Source of the DNA: Sinobacterium caligoides
GTDB lineage: Bacteria > Pseudomonadota > Gammaproteobacteria > Pseudomonadales > Sinobacteriaceae
Assembly (NCBI RefSeq): GCF_003752585.1
Contig: NZ_RKHR01000004.1
Coordinates: forward strand, 744,001-808,000
Direction of reading: 5' to 3'
DNA length: 64,000 nt
In this document: piece by piece, positions 9,392 to 20,268 of the stretch
How the letters are laid out: every line of letters begins with the position of its first letter
Position numbering within the stretch: the stretch's first letter is position 1
Translations under genes and position numbers: made by a program
Notes under the pieces: generated by a model
Seen by the model: the letters and a program-made list of their open reading frames with translations, nothing else
The model's database searches: none
What the model was told of the DNA's origin: nothing

Positions 9392-10906
9392 TTACTGTGA
9401 TGGAGCCCCACTACCTGCGCCCACTAAAGCGAGAAGTGCCTCCGTTGCGCCCTGCCAATCTTCTGCCTGGGTAATTGCACTGACTAAGGCAATACTGCCA
9501 ACACCCGTCTGCTGCACGAGCTTCGCCCGCGTATAATCGATACCGCCAATCGCCACCACCGGATAACCTGGCTGCAAAACTTCAAGCCACTGCGTCAGCT
9601 GCTCAAGTCCCTGCGGACCGAAGCGCATCTGTTTCGTCGTTGTGTCATAGATAGGGCCAATGGCAATATAACTCGGCGCTATCGCATGCGCCCGGCACAA
9701 CTCTGACCAACAATGTGTGCTGACCCCCAAGCGAAGCCCCGCCTGCGCAATCGCCTCGACACTGGCATCATCAAGATCCTCCTGACCTAGGTGCACCCCG
9801 TAAGCGCCGTGTTCAATCGCCAGCTGCCAGTAGTCGTTGATATAAAGGCGAGCATCGTGCTGCTTCGCCAATTCAACAGCGGCAGCCACCTCAGCGCTCA
9901 AGGCCTCACCCTGTAAGTCCTTCACCCGCAGCTGAATAGTCTTCACCCCCAGCGGCAGCAAGCGCGCTATCCATGCCACACTATCCACCACCGGGTAGAG
10001 CCCCAGTTTCGCCACCTCTTTAGGCAAAGACGACGCTAGAGTATCCGGATATGACTTAAAGAGCCTGGGCAACTGGCCAAGCTTCGACGGGAAACCCTGG
10101 TGCCCAATCGGGCCATGCCCTTGCCCTAGACGCTGCCCCGCGACAATACCCTCAGTGATATAAAACTTACCGACACAGACCGCATCCTCGAGCGGATAAC
10201 CCTGCCCCAACAGCGCCGTAATCGCCGATGCCAAAGTGCAGCCACTGCCGTGATTGTTATCATTGTCGATGAGATCGCCCTGCAGCCAAAAACTCTGCTG
10301 GCCATCGCTAAAATAATCACAACAATAACGATCAGCACTATCGCTGTATTGGCCACTAAAGCTACTGTGTCCGCCTTTAATGAGCACCGCCTTGGTACCA
10401 CTACTGAGCAGCTGTGCCGCCATTTGTTCAATATCGCCAGGCTTGCTCGCCACCAAGCCGGTCAGCATCTCTGCCTCAGGAATATTCGGTGTAATCAAAG
10501 TGCAACAGGGAAACAGCTGATGCAACAGCCCCCCCCTTGCCGCCTCATCTAACAGTGGCCGACCACTACTCGCCATCAACACCGGGTCACAGACTACCGG
10601 GACATTGAGCCAGCTAAGTTGCTCGACTACCGCGCCGATGATCTCACTATTGGCCAGCATCCCTAGCTTGATCGCCTGTGCAGGTAAATCATCGCTCAGG
10701 GTGCTCATTTCAGCCCGCACATGATCAGTATCCGTAACAGCAATGGCTGTCACTGCAACAGAGTTTTGCGCCGTCAACGCAGTAACGACGGAGCAGCCAT
10801 GTACGGCAAAATCGTTAAAGGTAGCCAGATCGGCCTGAATGCCGGCACCACCACCGCTGTCTGAGCCTGCAATCGTCCACACAATAGGCTTTTTTAGCTC
10901 GGTCAT
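9392..10906 (-). CDS. thiDE: Bifunctional HMP-phosphate kinase / thiamine phosphate synthase
   Basis: Fusion of ThiD and ThiE, about 504 residues. Residues 10-260 form the ThiD ribokinase-fold domain that phosphorylates HMP and [15 protein letters not shown] at 14-24 and the anion-hole/catalytic [12 protein letters not shown]. Residues about 295-500 form the ThiE TIM barrel that joins HMP-PP to the thiazole phosphate: [16 protein letters not shown] and [10 protein letters not shown]. The frame extends upstream to 10960, but the ATG at 10906 (MTELKKP) is preferred because it fits the family start and avoids overlap with thiG, leaving 28 bp. Last gene of the thiC operon. Confidence 0.93.
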   Translation of the reverse strand: MTELKKPIVWTIAGSDSGGGAGIQADLATFNDFAVHGCSVVTALTAQNSVAVTAIAVTDTDHVRAEMSTLSDDLPAQAIKLGMLANSEIIGAVVEQLSWLNVPVVCDPVLMASSGRPLLDEAARGGLLHQLFPCCTLITPNIPEAEMLTGLVASKPGDIEQMAAQLLSSGTKAVLIKGGHSSFSGQYSDSADRYCCDYFSDGQQSFWLQGDLIDNDNNHGSGCTLASAITALLGQGYPLEDAVCVGKFYITEGIVAGQRLGQGHGPIGHQGFPSKLGQLPRLFKSYPDTLASSLPKEVAKLGLYPVVDSVAWIARLLPLGVKTIQLRVKDLQGEALSAEVAAAVELAKQHDARLYINDYWQLAIEHGAYGVHLGQEDLDDASVEAIAQAGLRLGVSTHCWSELCRAHAIAPSYIAIGPIYDTTTKQMRFGPQGLEQLTQWLEVLQPGYPVVAIGGIDYTRAKLVQQTGVGSIALVSAITQAEDWQGATEALLALVGAGSGAPSQ

Positions 10907-10934
10907 AGCACGCGTCTCAAAAAGTAATAAGTCA

Positions 10935-11735
10935 TCAATCATTGTGCCAAAACGGCACACCCACTACCGGCGAACTCGGTGCCGCGGTATCCCGCGCCGG
11001 CATCGCACCGGCACGATAGGCCGCACGCCCAGCGGCTACTGCCGCCGCGAAGGCCTGCGCCATCACCACCGGGTCCTGCGCTAGCGCCACCGCACTATTG
11101 AGCAACACCGCATCGTAGCCCATCTCCATCGCCGCACTGGCGTGTGAAGGCAAGCCGATACCGGCATCAACGACAAGTGTCAGCTCCGGTAAGCGCTGAC
11201 GAATGGTACGCAAGGCGTACGGGTTTAATAACCCCTGTCCTGTGCCGATGGGCGCCCCCCAAGGCATCAAAATCGTGCAGCCGGCTTCCGCCAGCTTAGT
11301 GCAGAGAACCAGGTCATCGGTGCAATAGGGAAATACATCGAAGCCTTGCGAGACGAGCTCTTTCGTCGCCTCCAACAGCGCGAACGGATCGGGCTGTAGG
11401 TTATAGTCGTCACCGATCACCTCCAGCTTAATCCAGTTGGTATCGAACACCTCTCGTGCCATTAAGGCGGTATTAACGGCCTCTTTTACCGTCGAACAGC
11501 CTGCCGTATTCGGCAGCACGGCGACATCTAACGCTTTAATCTGCTGCCAGAATGCCTCGCCATCACTACCCGACTGCGCCGCCTGACGACGCAGTGAGAC
11601 CGTCACCACCTGCGACTGCGAAGCCTTAATAGCCTCACACATAATTTTTGGTGAGGGATAAAGCGCGCTACCAATAAATAAGCGGCTCTGTAACTCACGC
11701 CCTAATAGTTTGAACGTATCCGAAAGTGTCTGCAT
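10935..11735 (-). CDS. thiG: Thiazole synthase
   Basis: Builds the thiazole phosphate of thiamine from DXP, ThiS-thiocarboxylate and dehydroglycine. About 266 residues. The Schiff-base lysine is in [10 protein letters not shown]; the barrel motifs [21 protein letters not shown] and [10 protein letters not shown] are present. The ATG at 11735 is chosen because a perfect AGGAGG lies 5 bases upstream; upstream extension to 11828 would overlap thiS. It begins one base after the thiS stop, so translation is likely coupled. The dehydroglycine donor is probably made by the neighbouring ThiO rather than ThiH. Confidence 0.95.
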   Translation of the reverse strand: MQTLSDTFKLLGRELQSRLFIGSALYPSPKIMCEAIKASQSQVVTVSLRRQAAQSGSDGEAFWQQIKALDVAVLPNTAGCSTVKEAVNTALMAREVFDTNWIKLEVIGDDYNLQPDPFALLEATKELVSQGFDVFPYCTDDLVLCTKLAEAGCTILMPWGAPIGTGQGLLNPYALRTIRQRLPELTLVVDAGIGLPSHASAAMEMGYDAVLLNSAVALAQDPVVMAQAFAAAVAAGRAAYRAGAMPARDTAAPSSPVVGVPFWHND

Positions 11736-11736
11736 C

Positions 11737-11946
11737 TCACCCTCCTGAAATTGGGCTAACGACATCAACCCGGTCATCTGCGATGAGTACTCTCTGCCCA
11801 TACAAGCTACGGGGAACAAACTCACCATTCACCGCCACTGCGATCTTATGCGCCGTATCATAGCCCCAAGCCAACAATGCCTGACCAATATCGATGCCGC
11901 TATCGATAAGCTTGCGCTCACCGTTTACAAATATTTCCACCATCAT
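11737..11946 (-). CDS. thiS: Thiamine sulfur carrier protein
   Basis: Ubiquitin-like sulfur carrier of 68-69 residues. The beta-grasp pattern ([29 protein letters not shown]) and the essential C-terminal Gly-Gly are present; the terminal glycine becomes a thiocarboxylate that donates sulfur to ThiG. Two ATG codons in tandem at 11946 and 11943 lie behind GAGGGAG; the second has the better spacing. The activating adenylyltransferase (ThiF or MoeB) is not in the window. Placed between thiO and thiG as in many proteobacterial operons. Confidence 0.95.
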   Translation of the reverse strand: MMVEIFVNGERKLIDSGIDIGQALLAWGYDTAHKIAVAVNGEFVPRSLYGQRVLIADDRVDVVSPISGG

Positions 11947-11967
11947 TCTCCCTCTATCGATGCACGA

Positions 11968-13083
11968 CTATGCGCCGGCATAGGGCTTATCTTGCGTGAA
12001 TAATTCAGCAAAGTCAGATTGGTAGCCCTCACCTTGCTCGATACGCGCCACCAGCTCATCGCAAATCGCCGGCGCCATCATGTAACCGTGACGAAAGAGG
12101 CCGTTGACCCGCAGCACCTTCCCTGCACTAAAAATCTTCGGCTGATTATCCGGCAGGGCTGGGCGTAGATTAACGTCAGTCTTGATCACCCGCGCCTCGG
12201 CGAATCCCGGGTGGACACTATATGCCGCCGAGAGTAGTTCAAGGCTTGAGCGCACACTGATTTCACTGCGATCCTCACTCTCGATCTGCGTAGCGCCAAT
12301 CAGATAAAGGTCATCCCGTCGCGGCACAATATAGATACGATAACGCGGGTGCATCAAACGCACGAGGCGATCAATTTTCACCCCAGGGGCTCGCACCCAA
12401 ATGATCTCACCACGTACACCTCTTAACGCAGGCAAGGCCTCTCGAGCACCTAGACCACGGCTATCGATGACACAGTCAAACGCGTGGCGACGTTCACCGC
12501 TACGCCCGGCAACAACAATCTCACCGCCCACCTCATTGCCCGTTACTGCTGCGATCTCGCTATAAGTATGAAAAGGTACCTTAGCGGCAACCAATTGATC
12601 ACCGAGCGTCGGCATCACACAGCAAGGACACAACCACGCCTCACCGGGCATATAGGCCGCACGGTGAAAACGTGCCGCCAACTCCGGCTCAAGCTCTGCT
12701 AACTGGGCCTGGTCAAGCATCGTCATCTGCTCAGCCGTTGGCTGCGCATTGCTCTCGACCGCCTGCAGGAAGCGATGATAATCAGCCTGGTCCTGACGAT
12801 GTGCCACCACCAGGCTGCCACCCGTGTGATAAAACACCTCACCGTTGATCTGCTGGACAAGCTCCGGCCAGCGCCGCAACGAGCGCTGACCTAGGGCATA
12901 CACTAAGGGCTCATAAACATCCGACTCACTCACCGGTGTCAGCATCCCCGCAGCGGTATAGCTGCAGGCACTACCGTTATCGATACCATCTCGATCAAAC
13001 AAGGTCACTTGATGACCACGCTGCTGTAACAGCAAGGCACTGAGGCGACCTACAATTCCTGCGCCTGCAATTCCTATCTTCAT
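11968..13083 (-). CDS. thiO: Glycine oxidase ThiO
   Basis: FAD-dependent oxidase of the DAO family that turns glycine into dehydroglycine for thiazole synthesis under aerobic conditions. 371 residues. The N-terminal Rossmann motif GAGIVGRLSALLL with a following acidic FDRD, the substrate-domain segment LYLIGATQIE, and the C-terminal VNGLFRHGYMMAPA (FAD/glycine oxidase signature) are visible. It lies 21 bp before thiS and 90 bp after thiC. Its presence and the absence of thiH suggest the oxygen-dependent route to thiazole. Confidence 0.92.
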   Translation of the reverse strand: MKIGIAGAGIVGRLSALLLQQRGHQVTLFDRDGIDNGSACSYTAAGMLTPVSESDVYEPLVYALGQRSLRRWPELVQQINGEVFYHTGGSLVVAHRQDQADYHRFLQAVESNAQPTAEQMTMLDQAQLAELEPELAARFHRAAYMPGEAWLCPCCVMPTLGDQLVAAKVPFHTYSEIAAVTGNEVGGEIVVAGRSGERRHAFDCVIDSRGLGAREALPALRGVRGEIIWVRAPGVKIDRLVRLMHPRYRIYIVPRRDDLYLIGATQIESEDRSEISVRSSLELLSAAYSVHPGFAEARVIKTDVNLRPALPDNQPKIFSAGKVLRVNGLFRHGYMMAPAICDELVARIEQGEGYQSDFAELFTQDKPYAGA

Positions 13084-13173
13084 CGAAGAGCTCCTCCTCG
13101 CCCTAACGACGAGGATGTAACACGAGGAAAGAGCTGCGTCGTTAAGACGACACAGCCCAGCTAAAGCAAGCTG

Positions 13174-15120
<1,947 letters not shown>

Positions 15121-15175
15121 CACACGTCAAACATAAGGTAGTAGGATTGCGGTGAAGTAGTAGAGAAAGTCACCG

Positions 15176-15287
15176 ACCTTGTTCCCTCCGCAGGTATTAA
15201 CCTAACAGGTTCAACGGGTAAGCTCTCAGCTAAAAGAAGACAACAGACCATTTAAAGCCTGTGACTTGTTAGCACCCCGACAAGTTG
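15176..15287 (-). promoter_or_regulatory. TPP riboswitch (THI element) upstream of thiC
   Basis: Minus-strand reading shows the conserved parts in order: CTTGTC-GGGGTGC (P1/P2 5' side, about 15271-15285), an extended P3 insertion, GCTGAGAG (T-box-like CUGAGA, about 15223-15230), ACCCGTTGAACCTG (P4/P5 core), GGTTAATACCTGCG and the closing GGAGGGAACAAGG, whose ACAAG pairs with CUUGU of the 5' end. It senses thiamine diphosphate and shuts thiC expression when TPP is plentiful. Confidence 0.95.
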
Positions 15288-15293
15288 CTGGCA

Positions 15294-15322
15294 ATTCTAA
15301 AAGCTCTACTTACTTTTCGCAA
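15294..15322 (-). promoter_or_regulatory. Sigma70 promoter of the thi operon
   Basis: Minus strand: -35 TTGCGA (15317-15322), a 17-base spacer, -10 TAGAAT (15294-15299). Transcription would start a few bases before the riboswitch P1 stem. Confidence 0.75.
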
Positions 15323-15359
15323 GCGCGCAATTCATACAACGAAGATTACTATCATTGCT

Positions 15360-16394
15360 TTAGGGTACGTTAACGATATCAAGTTCATCCTGACTCCCAC
15401 GACGCCATCGCGCTCGCTGCAGGCCTCGGTGCACCAACCAGATCAGCAGCGAGGTAATCGCCACCGCGCAGAGGATCGATGACAGACGATAGAAAATCGC
15501 GTAAACAGCGTCTTGTTGCCCTGGTACAAGACTACTGGTCAGCGGCACGATCAGCGCAGACATCGCCGAAAAACCGATGCCGACGCGTACTGCATCCCCT
15601 GCAAGCCAATGACTAAATAAGGCTGCCGCAATGGCGTAAGCCAGCACAAACAGCACGATATTATCGTACCAAGCACTAAGCCCCAGCTGAATCAATAATG
15701 CTGCCAAACAGCCGTAGAGAGTTCCCATCACTCGTATCTTTGCTGCCTGCAGCGACCCAACCAGGGTCATCGGCGACAATATGATCAGCATACTTGCTTG
15801 AGCAGACAGTGAGTCATTGAGATGCGCTATTTGAAAAATGAAAAAAATAACCATTGCCACCAGCCAGCCCAATACTGTTTGCTGCCACAGTTGCTCCGAG
15901 GTCGCCTCTCGCACCTCTAGCTCTACAGGTTCATTTTCTGCAATCGGCTCGGGAAAAATATAAAACGCCAAGGCACAAACCACTACCGCCACCCAGCTCG
16001 CCTGCCAAAAACCGACGGTGAAGTTCTCTAAGTCAACGCCGGGGTAGCTGCCGATATTAATAATGACCGAGCCAAATAGCAGGCCAATGGTGCCAAAGAG
16101 TGAGCTGGCCTTATGCTGCATAGCATAACACTTCGACAGCAACATAATAGCGACCGCGATGGACATCAATAGCGGATAAGGCTGTAAGAAACCAAGAATT
16201 ACGTTAGTTTCTATCCCAACCCAGAATACCGCCAACACCATTTGCGCAAACATCACGCTATTCCAGCGCACCAGCCTCGATAACATGAGCATCGGCAGCA
16301 AACACACAAACATCGTGTTCGTCCAACCAAAAAACAGGCTCAGCGTCAGACTCAGCACACAGGAAAACCAAATTCGGTACGCTTTCATCGTCAA
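15360..16394 (-). CDS. FUSC/DUF2955-type inner-membrane efflux component
   Basis: 344 residues with two blocks of about five hydrophobic helices (residues 8-150 and 175-335) separated by a short acidic linker (EPIAENEPVELEVREA), the layout of FUSC-like aromatic acid exporters and of DUF2955 proteins. It follows the HlyD-type gene by 3 bp and shares its strand; with the divergent LysR gene the trio resembles aaeR-aaeAB, which exports hydroxylated aromatic acids. The substrate is inferred only from that layout. Its stop lies about 37 bp upstream of the thiC -35 box, so thi transcription could also receive read-through. Confidence 0.75.
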   Translation of the reverse strand: MTMKAYRIWFSCVLSLTLSLFFGWTNTMFVCLLPMLMLSRLVRWNSVMFAQMVLAVFWVGIETNVILGFLQPYPLLMSIAVAIMLLSKCYAMQHKASSLFGTIGLLFGSVIINIGSYPGVDLENFTVGFWQASWVAVVVCALAFYIFPEPIAENEPVELEVREATSEQLWQQTVLGWLVAMVIFFIFQIAHLNDSLSAQASMLIILSPMTLVGSLQAAKIRVMGTLYGCLAALLIQLGLSAWYDNIVLFVLAYAIAAALFSHWLAGDAVRVGIGFSAMSALIVPLTSSLVPGQQDAVYAIFYRLSSILCAVAITSLLIWLVHRGLQRARWRRGSQDELDIVNVP

Positions 16395-16397
16395 CGC

Positions 16398-17465
16398 CTA
16401 ATACAGGTAGTGGGCGATGCTAATCAGGCGAATCATCCCCTCGGCCAGCCAAGTAAATAGTGAATGGCTTTCCGTGTAGACGACGACGGTCGCCCTAGAA
16501 CCAACGAACAAGTTCGCTGGAAGGGCCTCCTCGCTCTCAAGGTTCACCCGCACACGCTGTGCATCTCTCACCCAGCGGTTACTCGTCTCAACCGCTGACA
16601 AGCGGCCATTGGCCTGCTGCTGTGCAGAAGCGACACCAAAATCGCGGCTCAGCAAAGACAACGTAAAGACCTTACCGGGTAGTGCATCAAAGGCCACCTC
16701 CGCCGTCTCACCCGGCTTCATCAAAGCCGTCGCCTTTTCACGAAAATCCGCCACCAACCATAGCGAATCCGCAGGGATGAAGGTGAGTATTGGCTGATTA
16801 GCGCTAGCAAAAGCTCCCTCATGCAGCTGCAAGTTACTCACTACGCCGTCGCTAGGTGCTAACACCTGCGTACGCGACAAGTCCCACTTAGCTTGAGCTA
16901 AAGCGTTTTGTGCAGCCAGCACCACACTGCTATGACCAATACCGTCACCCAGCCGTACCTCTAAGGCACGCAGCTGTGCACGTGCGGCACGTAGGTTTGC
17001 CGCGCTTGCGTCTCGCTTGCTCTCTGCATTATCGAACTGCGACTTGGATACCGAGCCACTACGTGCAAGACGCTCGATACGCTTAAAGTCGCGCATTGCA
17101 TTATCCGCCGTGACTCTATACGTCTCAATCTTCGCCTTCGCGGCGGTAACATCTGCGTAGCGCGCCGCCTCCTGCTCGTAGGCTTGACGCAGTGCCAGCT
17201 GCGCTCTTTCGTGAACTAGACGGTAGTGCGTATCATCGATACTAAAGAGCAGTTCACCTGCCTTAACGGCTTGATTATTTTCGCTGTAGACCGCTGTAAT
17301 ATGCCCCGAAACTTCTGTCGCTAACGGTACTACAAACCCTTGCACCCGGCTCTCTGTCGTCATCGGAGCGTAGCGATCAGCAAGCACAAAGTAGCTTCCT
17401 ACGAGCACAAAAAACAGTAACAATGTCGTCATCCAGCGACGAAAGCGCGCCTCTGCAGCCTGCAT
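16398..17465 (-). CDS. HlyD/EmrA-family membrane fusion protein
   Basis: 355 residues. One N-terminal transmembrane anchor (about residues 12-30), then the split biotinyl-lipoyl halves (VSGHITAVYSENNQAVKAGELLF near 50-72; VLAPSDGVVSNLQLHEGAF near 205-225) around a coiled-coil hairpin rich in A, E, K and R (about 80-190), then a beta-barrel domain. It would bridge the inner-membrane FUSC partner to an outer-membrane channel; none is encoded next door. First gene of the two-gene unit, 130 bp from the divergent LysR gene. Confidence 0.88.
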   Translation of the reverse strand: MQAAEARFRRWMTTLLLFFVLVGSYFVLADRYAPMTTESRVQGFVVPLATEVSGHITAVYSENNQAVKAGELLFSIDDTHYRLVHERAQLALRQAYEQEAARYADVTAAKAKIETYRVTADNAMRDFKRIERLARSGSVSKSQFDNAESKRDASAANLRAARAQLRALEVRLGDGIGHSSVVLAAQNALAQAKWDLSRTQVLAPSDGVVSNLQLHEGAFASANQPILTFIPADSLWLVADFREKATALMKPGETAEVAFDALPGKVFTLSLLSRDFGVASAQQQANGRLSAVETSNRWVRDAQRVRVNLESEEALPANLFVGSRATVVVYTESHSLFTWLAEGMIRLISIAHYLY

Positions 17466-17595
17466 AGTAATATCCTGTGTTTATCCAATAGCAGGCTAGT
17501 GTAACGAATCAAAAAAGTGGCATATAGAGTGTAAAACAAGTCGCTTGCGACCTACTAATAGGACAATATAGACTGCCGCCCTCGTAGGAAGCCAC

Positions 17596-18456
17596 ATGAC
17601 CAGTCTCGATGACCTCAACCTTTTTGCCCTGACTGTTCGCCACCAGGGCATTAGCGCCGCTGCCGCCGCCACCAATATGCAGCGTTCTAAAATCAGTCGC
17701 CGACTACAGGCTTTAGAGCATGCACTGGGCTACCAACTACTAATACGCACGACACGACATATCGAGCTCACCGAACAGGGGCGCTGGCTCTACCGTCAAA
17801 TCGAATCTCCTCTCAATACCCTACAGGCCGCCACTGAGCTGATGGTCGAGAGGGGAACGGCACCAAAAGGCCTAATGCGTATTGCCATCCCCCCTACCCT
17901 TGGTGTTACCGAGTTTTTCGCCGACACCATTGAGCGGTACATCAGTTTGTATCCGCAGGTACAGTTAGAAATAGAACACGAAAAAAGCGCCATCGACCTA
18001 CGCCGCAGCAACACCGACCTACAATTACTCCCCGGCTTCATCGACAGCCTACACGACGATTACGTACAGCAATCATTGATTCAATTCCCTTACACCTTAG
18101 TCGCCTCACCCTGCTATTTAAGCAAGAAAGGAAGACCAAAAGCACTGGCAGAACTCGCTGACTACGACTTTCTTGCCAGTCGTTACACTCGCAGTCTCAT
18201 GCCTGAATGTCGTAACTACCGGCTATTTAGCGACGACCTACGACTCTTGCATCAGCTGGCAAAGGCTGGCCAAGGCATCGCAATACTCCCGACCTCGATG
18301 ATTGAAGAGGATCTCGCTAGTGGCGCGCTATCTAACATCGATTGCGCCGACCAGCTAACACCACCCAGCATCAGCTTAATCTATCCCGCTCAAGCCTACT
18401 TGCCGGAAAGAACACGCCTCATGGTGAAGATGCTCAGGGATAACTTTGCCCTCTAA
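17596..18456 (+). CDS. LysR-family transcriptional regulator
   Basis: 286 residues. Winged helix-turn-helix at residues 1-60 (LNLFALTVRHQGISAAAAATNMQ, then SRRLQALEHALGYQLLIRTTR) followed by a periplasmic-binding-like effector domain. It is transcribed away from the HlyD/FUSC pair from a shared 130-bp region, the usual position for a LysR protein controlling the divergent operon; an aromatic acid inducer is likely by analogy with AaeR. ATG 17596 fits the family's N terminus. Confidence 0.9.
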   Translation: MTSLDDLNLFALTVRHQGISAAAAATNMQRSKISRRLQALEHALGYQLLIRTTRHIELTEQGRWLYRQIESPLNTLQAATELMVERGTAPKGLMRIAIPPTLGVTEFFADTIERYISLYPQVQLEIEHEKSAIDLRRSNTDLQLLPGFIDSLHDDYVQQSLIQFPYTLVASPCYLSKKGRPKALAELADYDFLASRYTRSLMPECRNYRLFSDDLRLLHQLAKAGQGIAILPTSMIEEDLASGALSNIDCADQLTPPSISLIYPAQAYLPERTRLMVKMLRDNFAL

Positions 18457-19086
18457 CCGTCAGCTCCTTCCGCGATATCAGCGAACGAATTACAGGCGAT
18501 CTGTGATGTCCTTTTACCGGACACGGCAGGTCCTGCATAGACCGGAGTAATGCCAGTAGAACAGCGGCAACGCTAAGCATGATAGCTTGCTGCATAACAG
18601 CAGCGGGGGAGGTATGAGTAGCCTACAAGATAAATATACGAAAAGGTTCAGCCTGTTCGGCAAGGGGGGGGGGAACGAAAAATAGAGATAAGATTGCTGC
18701 GGCCCATCAGGCTAATCTATCTTGGTAGATTTTCTACCGCAACAATCTATAAACAACGATGGCCTTCCAACATCACAGGGTCGTTATTTTAGTCATTCTT
18801 ATTAATTTGCTTTATTATTATTATGTTAAAGCTTGTTATTTTTTGAAAGTTGTTATTTTTTAGAGCTTGTTGTCTTTATGTGTGGCCAGTATACGTAAAT
18901 TCCCGTAGTCGGCAAGTGATACAAATCAAGATAAGTGTTTTTACCTATTCGGTGAGAAATATACCTAGTGGTAACTGGGGTTTACAGAGGCAGGTAGAAC
19001 GACAACAGCGCTTGAAAATTGATCTATTGAAAGGGGGCAGAAGGAACTGAGTGAGGCTGCTCTAGCCTCACCCTACCGAATCAACG
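18457..19086. other. 630-bp intergenic region with G10 tract and AT-rich block
   Basis: No convincing gene. It contains a homopolymer of ten G at 18664-18673 inside a 23-codon reading frame (18614-18685), a markedly AT-rich stretch at 18780-18890 with the imperfect repeats TTGTTATTTTTTGAAAG/TTGTTATTTTTTAGAG, and an 8-bp stem GTGAGGCT/AGCCTCAC at 19051-19071 next to the 3' end of the proQ-like gene. A longer frame at 18850-19050 shows no protein-like composition. Confidence 0.5.
18664..18673. repeat. G10 homopolymer
   Basis: Ten consecutive G on the plus strand. Such tracts are slippage-prone. Here it sits in a short frame starting ATG 18614 behind GGGGGAGGT, so a slip would change the frame after codon 17. 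Confidence 0.9.
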
Positions 19087-19638
19087 CTATTGGCTGGCAA
19101 CAAATTTAGCGATAGCTCGCTCTGACAGCGTCGTACCTGTTTTCTTTTTAATCTCTGCGGCATCCAGCCCTTTCTTTGCTAGCCGCTTAATTTCGCTACC
19201 CAACAGCATAAATTGCTGCTTCTGCTGTTTCTGCAGCTCCATCTCACGCTTACGATTATCCGCCTTCTGCCGTTTCTTCTGATTCACTTCCTGCATCAGC
19301 GCCTTCAACTTATCACTCTTAACGCCTCGGCCTGCCAATACAATGCCCGACAGGCGCATCTCGGCAGGCGTAATCTCAGTCGTTTCCTCCTGATCGAGGC
19401 TGACACGCATCCGCGGCTCGCCATCATTCCACACGGCACGATGGTACTTGCTAGAACGGGTATGCTTGGATAAGTAATACTCAAAAGCATCAACCAACTC
19501 TGGATGACGGGTACAAAGCTCCTCGTAGATACCTATCGCCAAGGGCGCGACCTCTTCACCGAATAGATGAGGGTAGTTAACCTCTAAAAAGACAGAGGTG
19601 ACTTCGATGATTTCTTTAGTAGGGATCGGCCGTGACAC
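19087..19638 (-). CDS. ProQ/FinO-domain RNA chaperone
   Basis: About 183 residues. The FinO/ProQ domain occupies residues 5-110 (FPHL-like YPHLFGE, PLAIGIYEEL, YYLSKHTRSSKYHRAV), which binds structured 3' ends of mRNAs and sRNAs. It is followed by a highly charged, K/Q-rich coiled tail (about 120-150) and a small C-terminal region. GTG 19638 is chosen over an upstream ATG at 19689 because AAGGAA lies 7 bases before it and the upstream extension is hydrophobic and unlike the family. It is the last gene of the minus-strand block, after pgpA. Whether it is the true ProQ orthologue cannot be settled here. Confidence 0.82.
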   Translation of the reverse strand: MSRPIPTKEIIEVTSVFLEVNYPHLFGEEVAPLAIGIYEELCTRHPELVDAFEYYLSKHTRSSKYHRAVWNDGEPRMRVSLDQEETTEITPAEMRLSGIVLAGRGVKSDKLKALMQEVNQKKRQKADNRKREMELQKQQKQQFMLLGSEIKRLAKKGLDAAEIKKKTGTTLSERAIAKFVASQ

Positions 19639-19745
19639 GGAGACTTCCTTTAACAAAACTATTGGGGGGCGAAGGATAGCAAAAAACAACCGCTGTTCAC
19701 ACTTTAAGCGGCCTAATAGCCACGCTATTCGCCCGTTCGAGGGTT

Positions 19746-20252
19746 TTAAAGAACCAGCAGCGCCGTCAACTGCAATAAAAGCATGGCAAAGACACCCGCC
19801 AATATGTCGTCGACCATAATGCCAAAGCCACCCTCAACCCTTTTATCCAACCAGCTGATCGGCCAGGGCTTTAGAATATCAAAACAGCGAAAGTAGACGA
19901 AACCCAAGACGATCCACAACCAACCTGACGGCGCTAGAAACATGGTAATCCAGTAGCCGACAAACTCGTCCCAAACAATACCGGGATGGTCATGCACCTG
20001 CAGCTCCGCCGCAGTACGATGACAAAGGTAGATGCCTACAGCAGTCGTACTCAGCAGCATGATCAAGTACCACCAGGGTGACCAGCCCTGCAATAGCGCA
20101 ACATAAATGAACACCCCCATTACTGTACCAAAGGTACCCGGCGCCTTCGGCGCCATGCCGCTACCAAAACCAAAAGCCGCGTAGTGGACAAAATTGTTAT
20201 GCGGTAGCGGCAGTTCTGACTCTGACTGCGTGACCGATTCCTCGTTACTCAT
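19746..20252 (-). CDS. pgpA: Phosphatidylglycerophosphatase A
   Basis: Removes phosphate from phosphatidylglycerophosphate at the inner membrane to yield phosphatidylglycerol. About 168 residues, family length. Hallmarks are FGFGSGMAPKAPGTFGT, HDHPGIVWDEFVGYW (catalytic acidic residues) and KRVEGGFGIMVDDILAG, with hydrophobic segments between them. ATG 20252 gives a 16-bp gap after thiL; an upstream start at 20294 would overlap thiL. The nusB-thiL-pgpA order is typical for gammaproteobacteria. Confidence 0.94.
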   Translation of the reverse strand: MSNEESVTQSESELPLPHNNFVHYAAFGFGSGMAPKAPGTFGTVMGVFIYVALLQGWSPWWYLIMLLSTTAVGIYLCHRTAAELQVHDHPGIVWDEFVGYWITMFLAPSGWLWIVLGFVYFRCFDILKPWPISWLDKRVEGGFGIMVDDILAGVFAMLLLQLTALLVL

Positions 20253-20268
20253 GCTTTCAATACACCTG

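Noticed and set aside
18850-19050. 66-codon frame in the AT-rich gap
   Set aside because: No protein-like composition or start signal.
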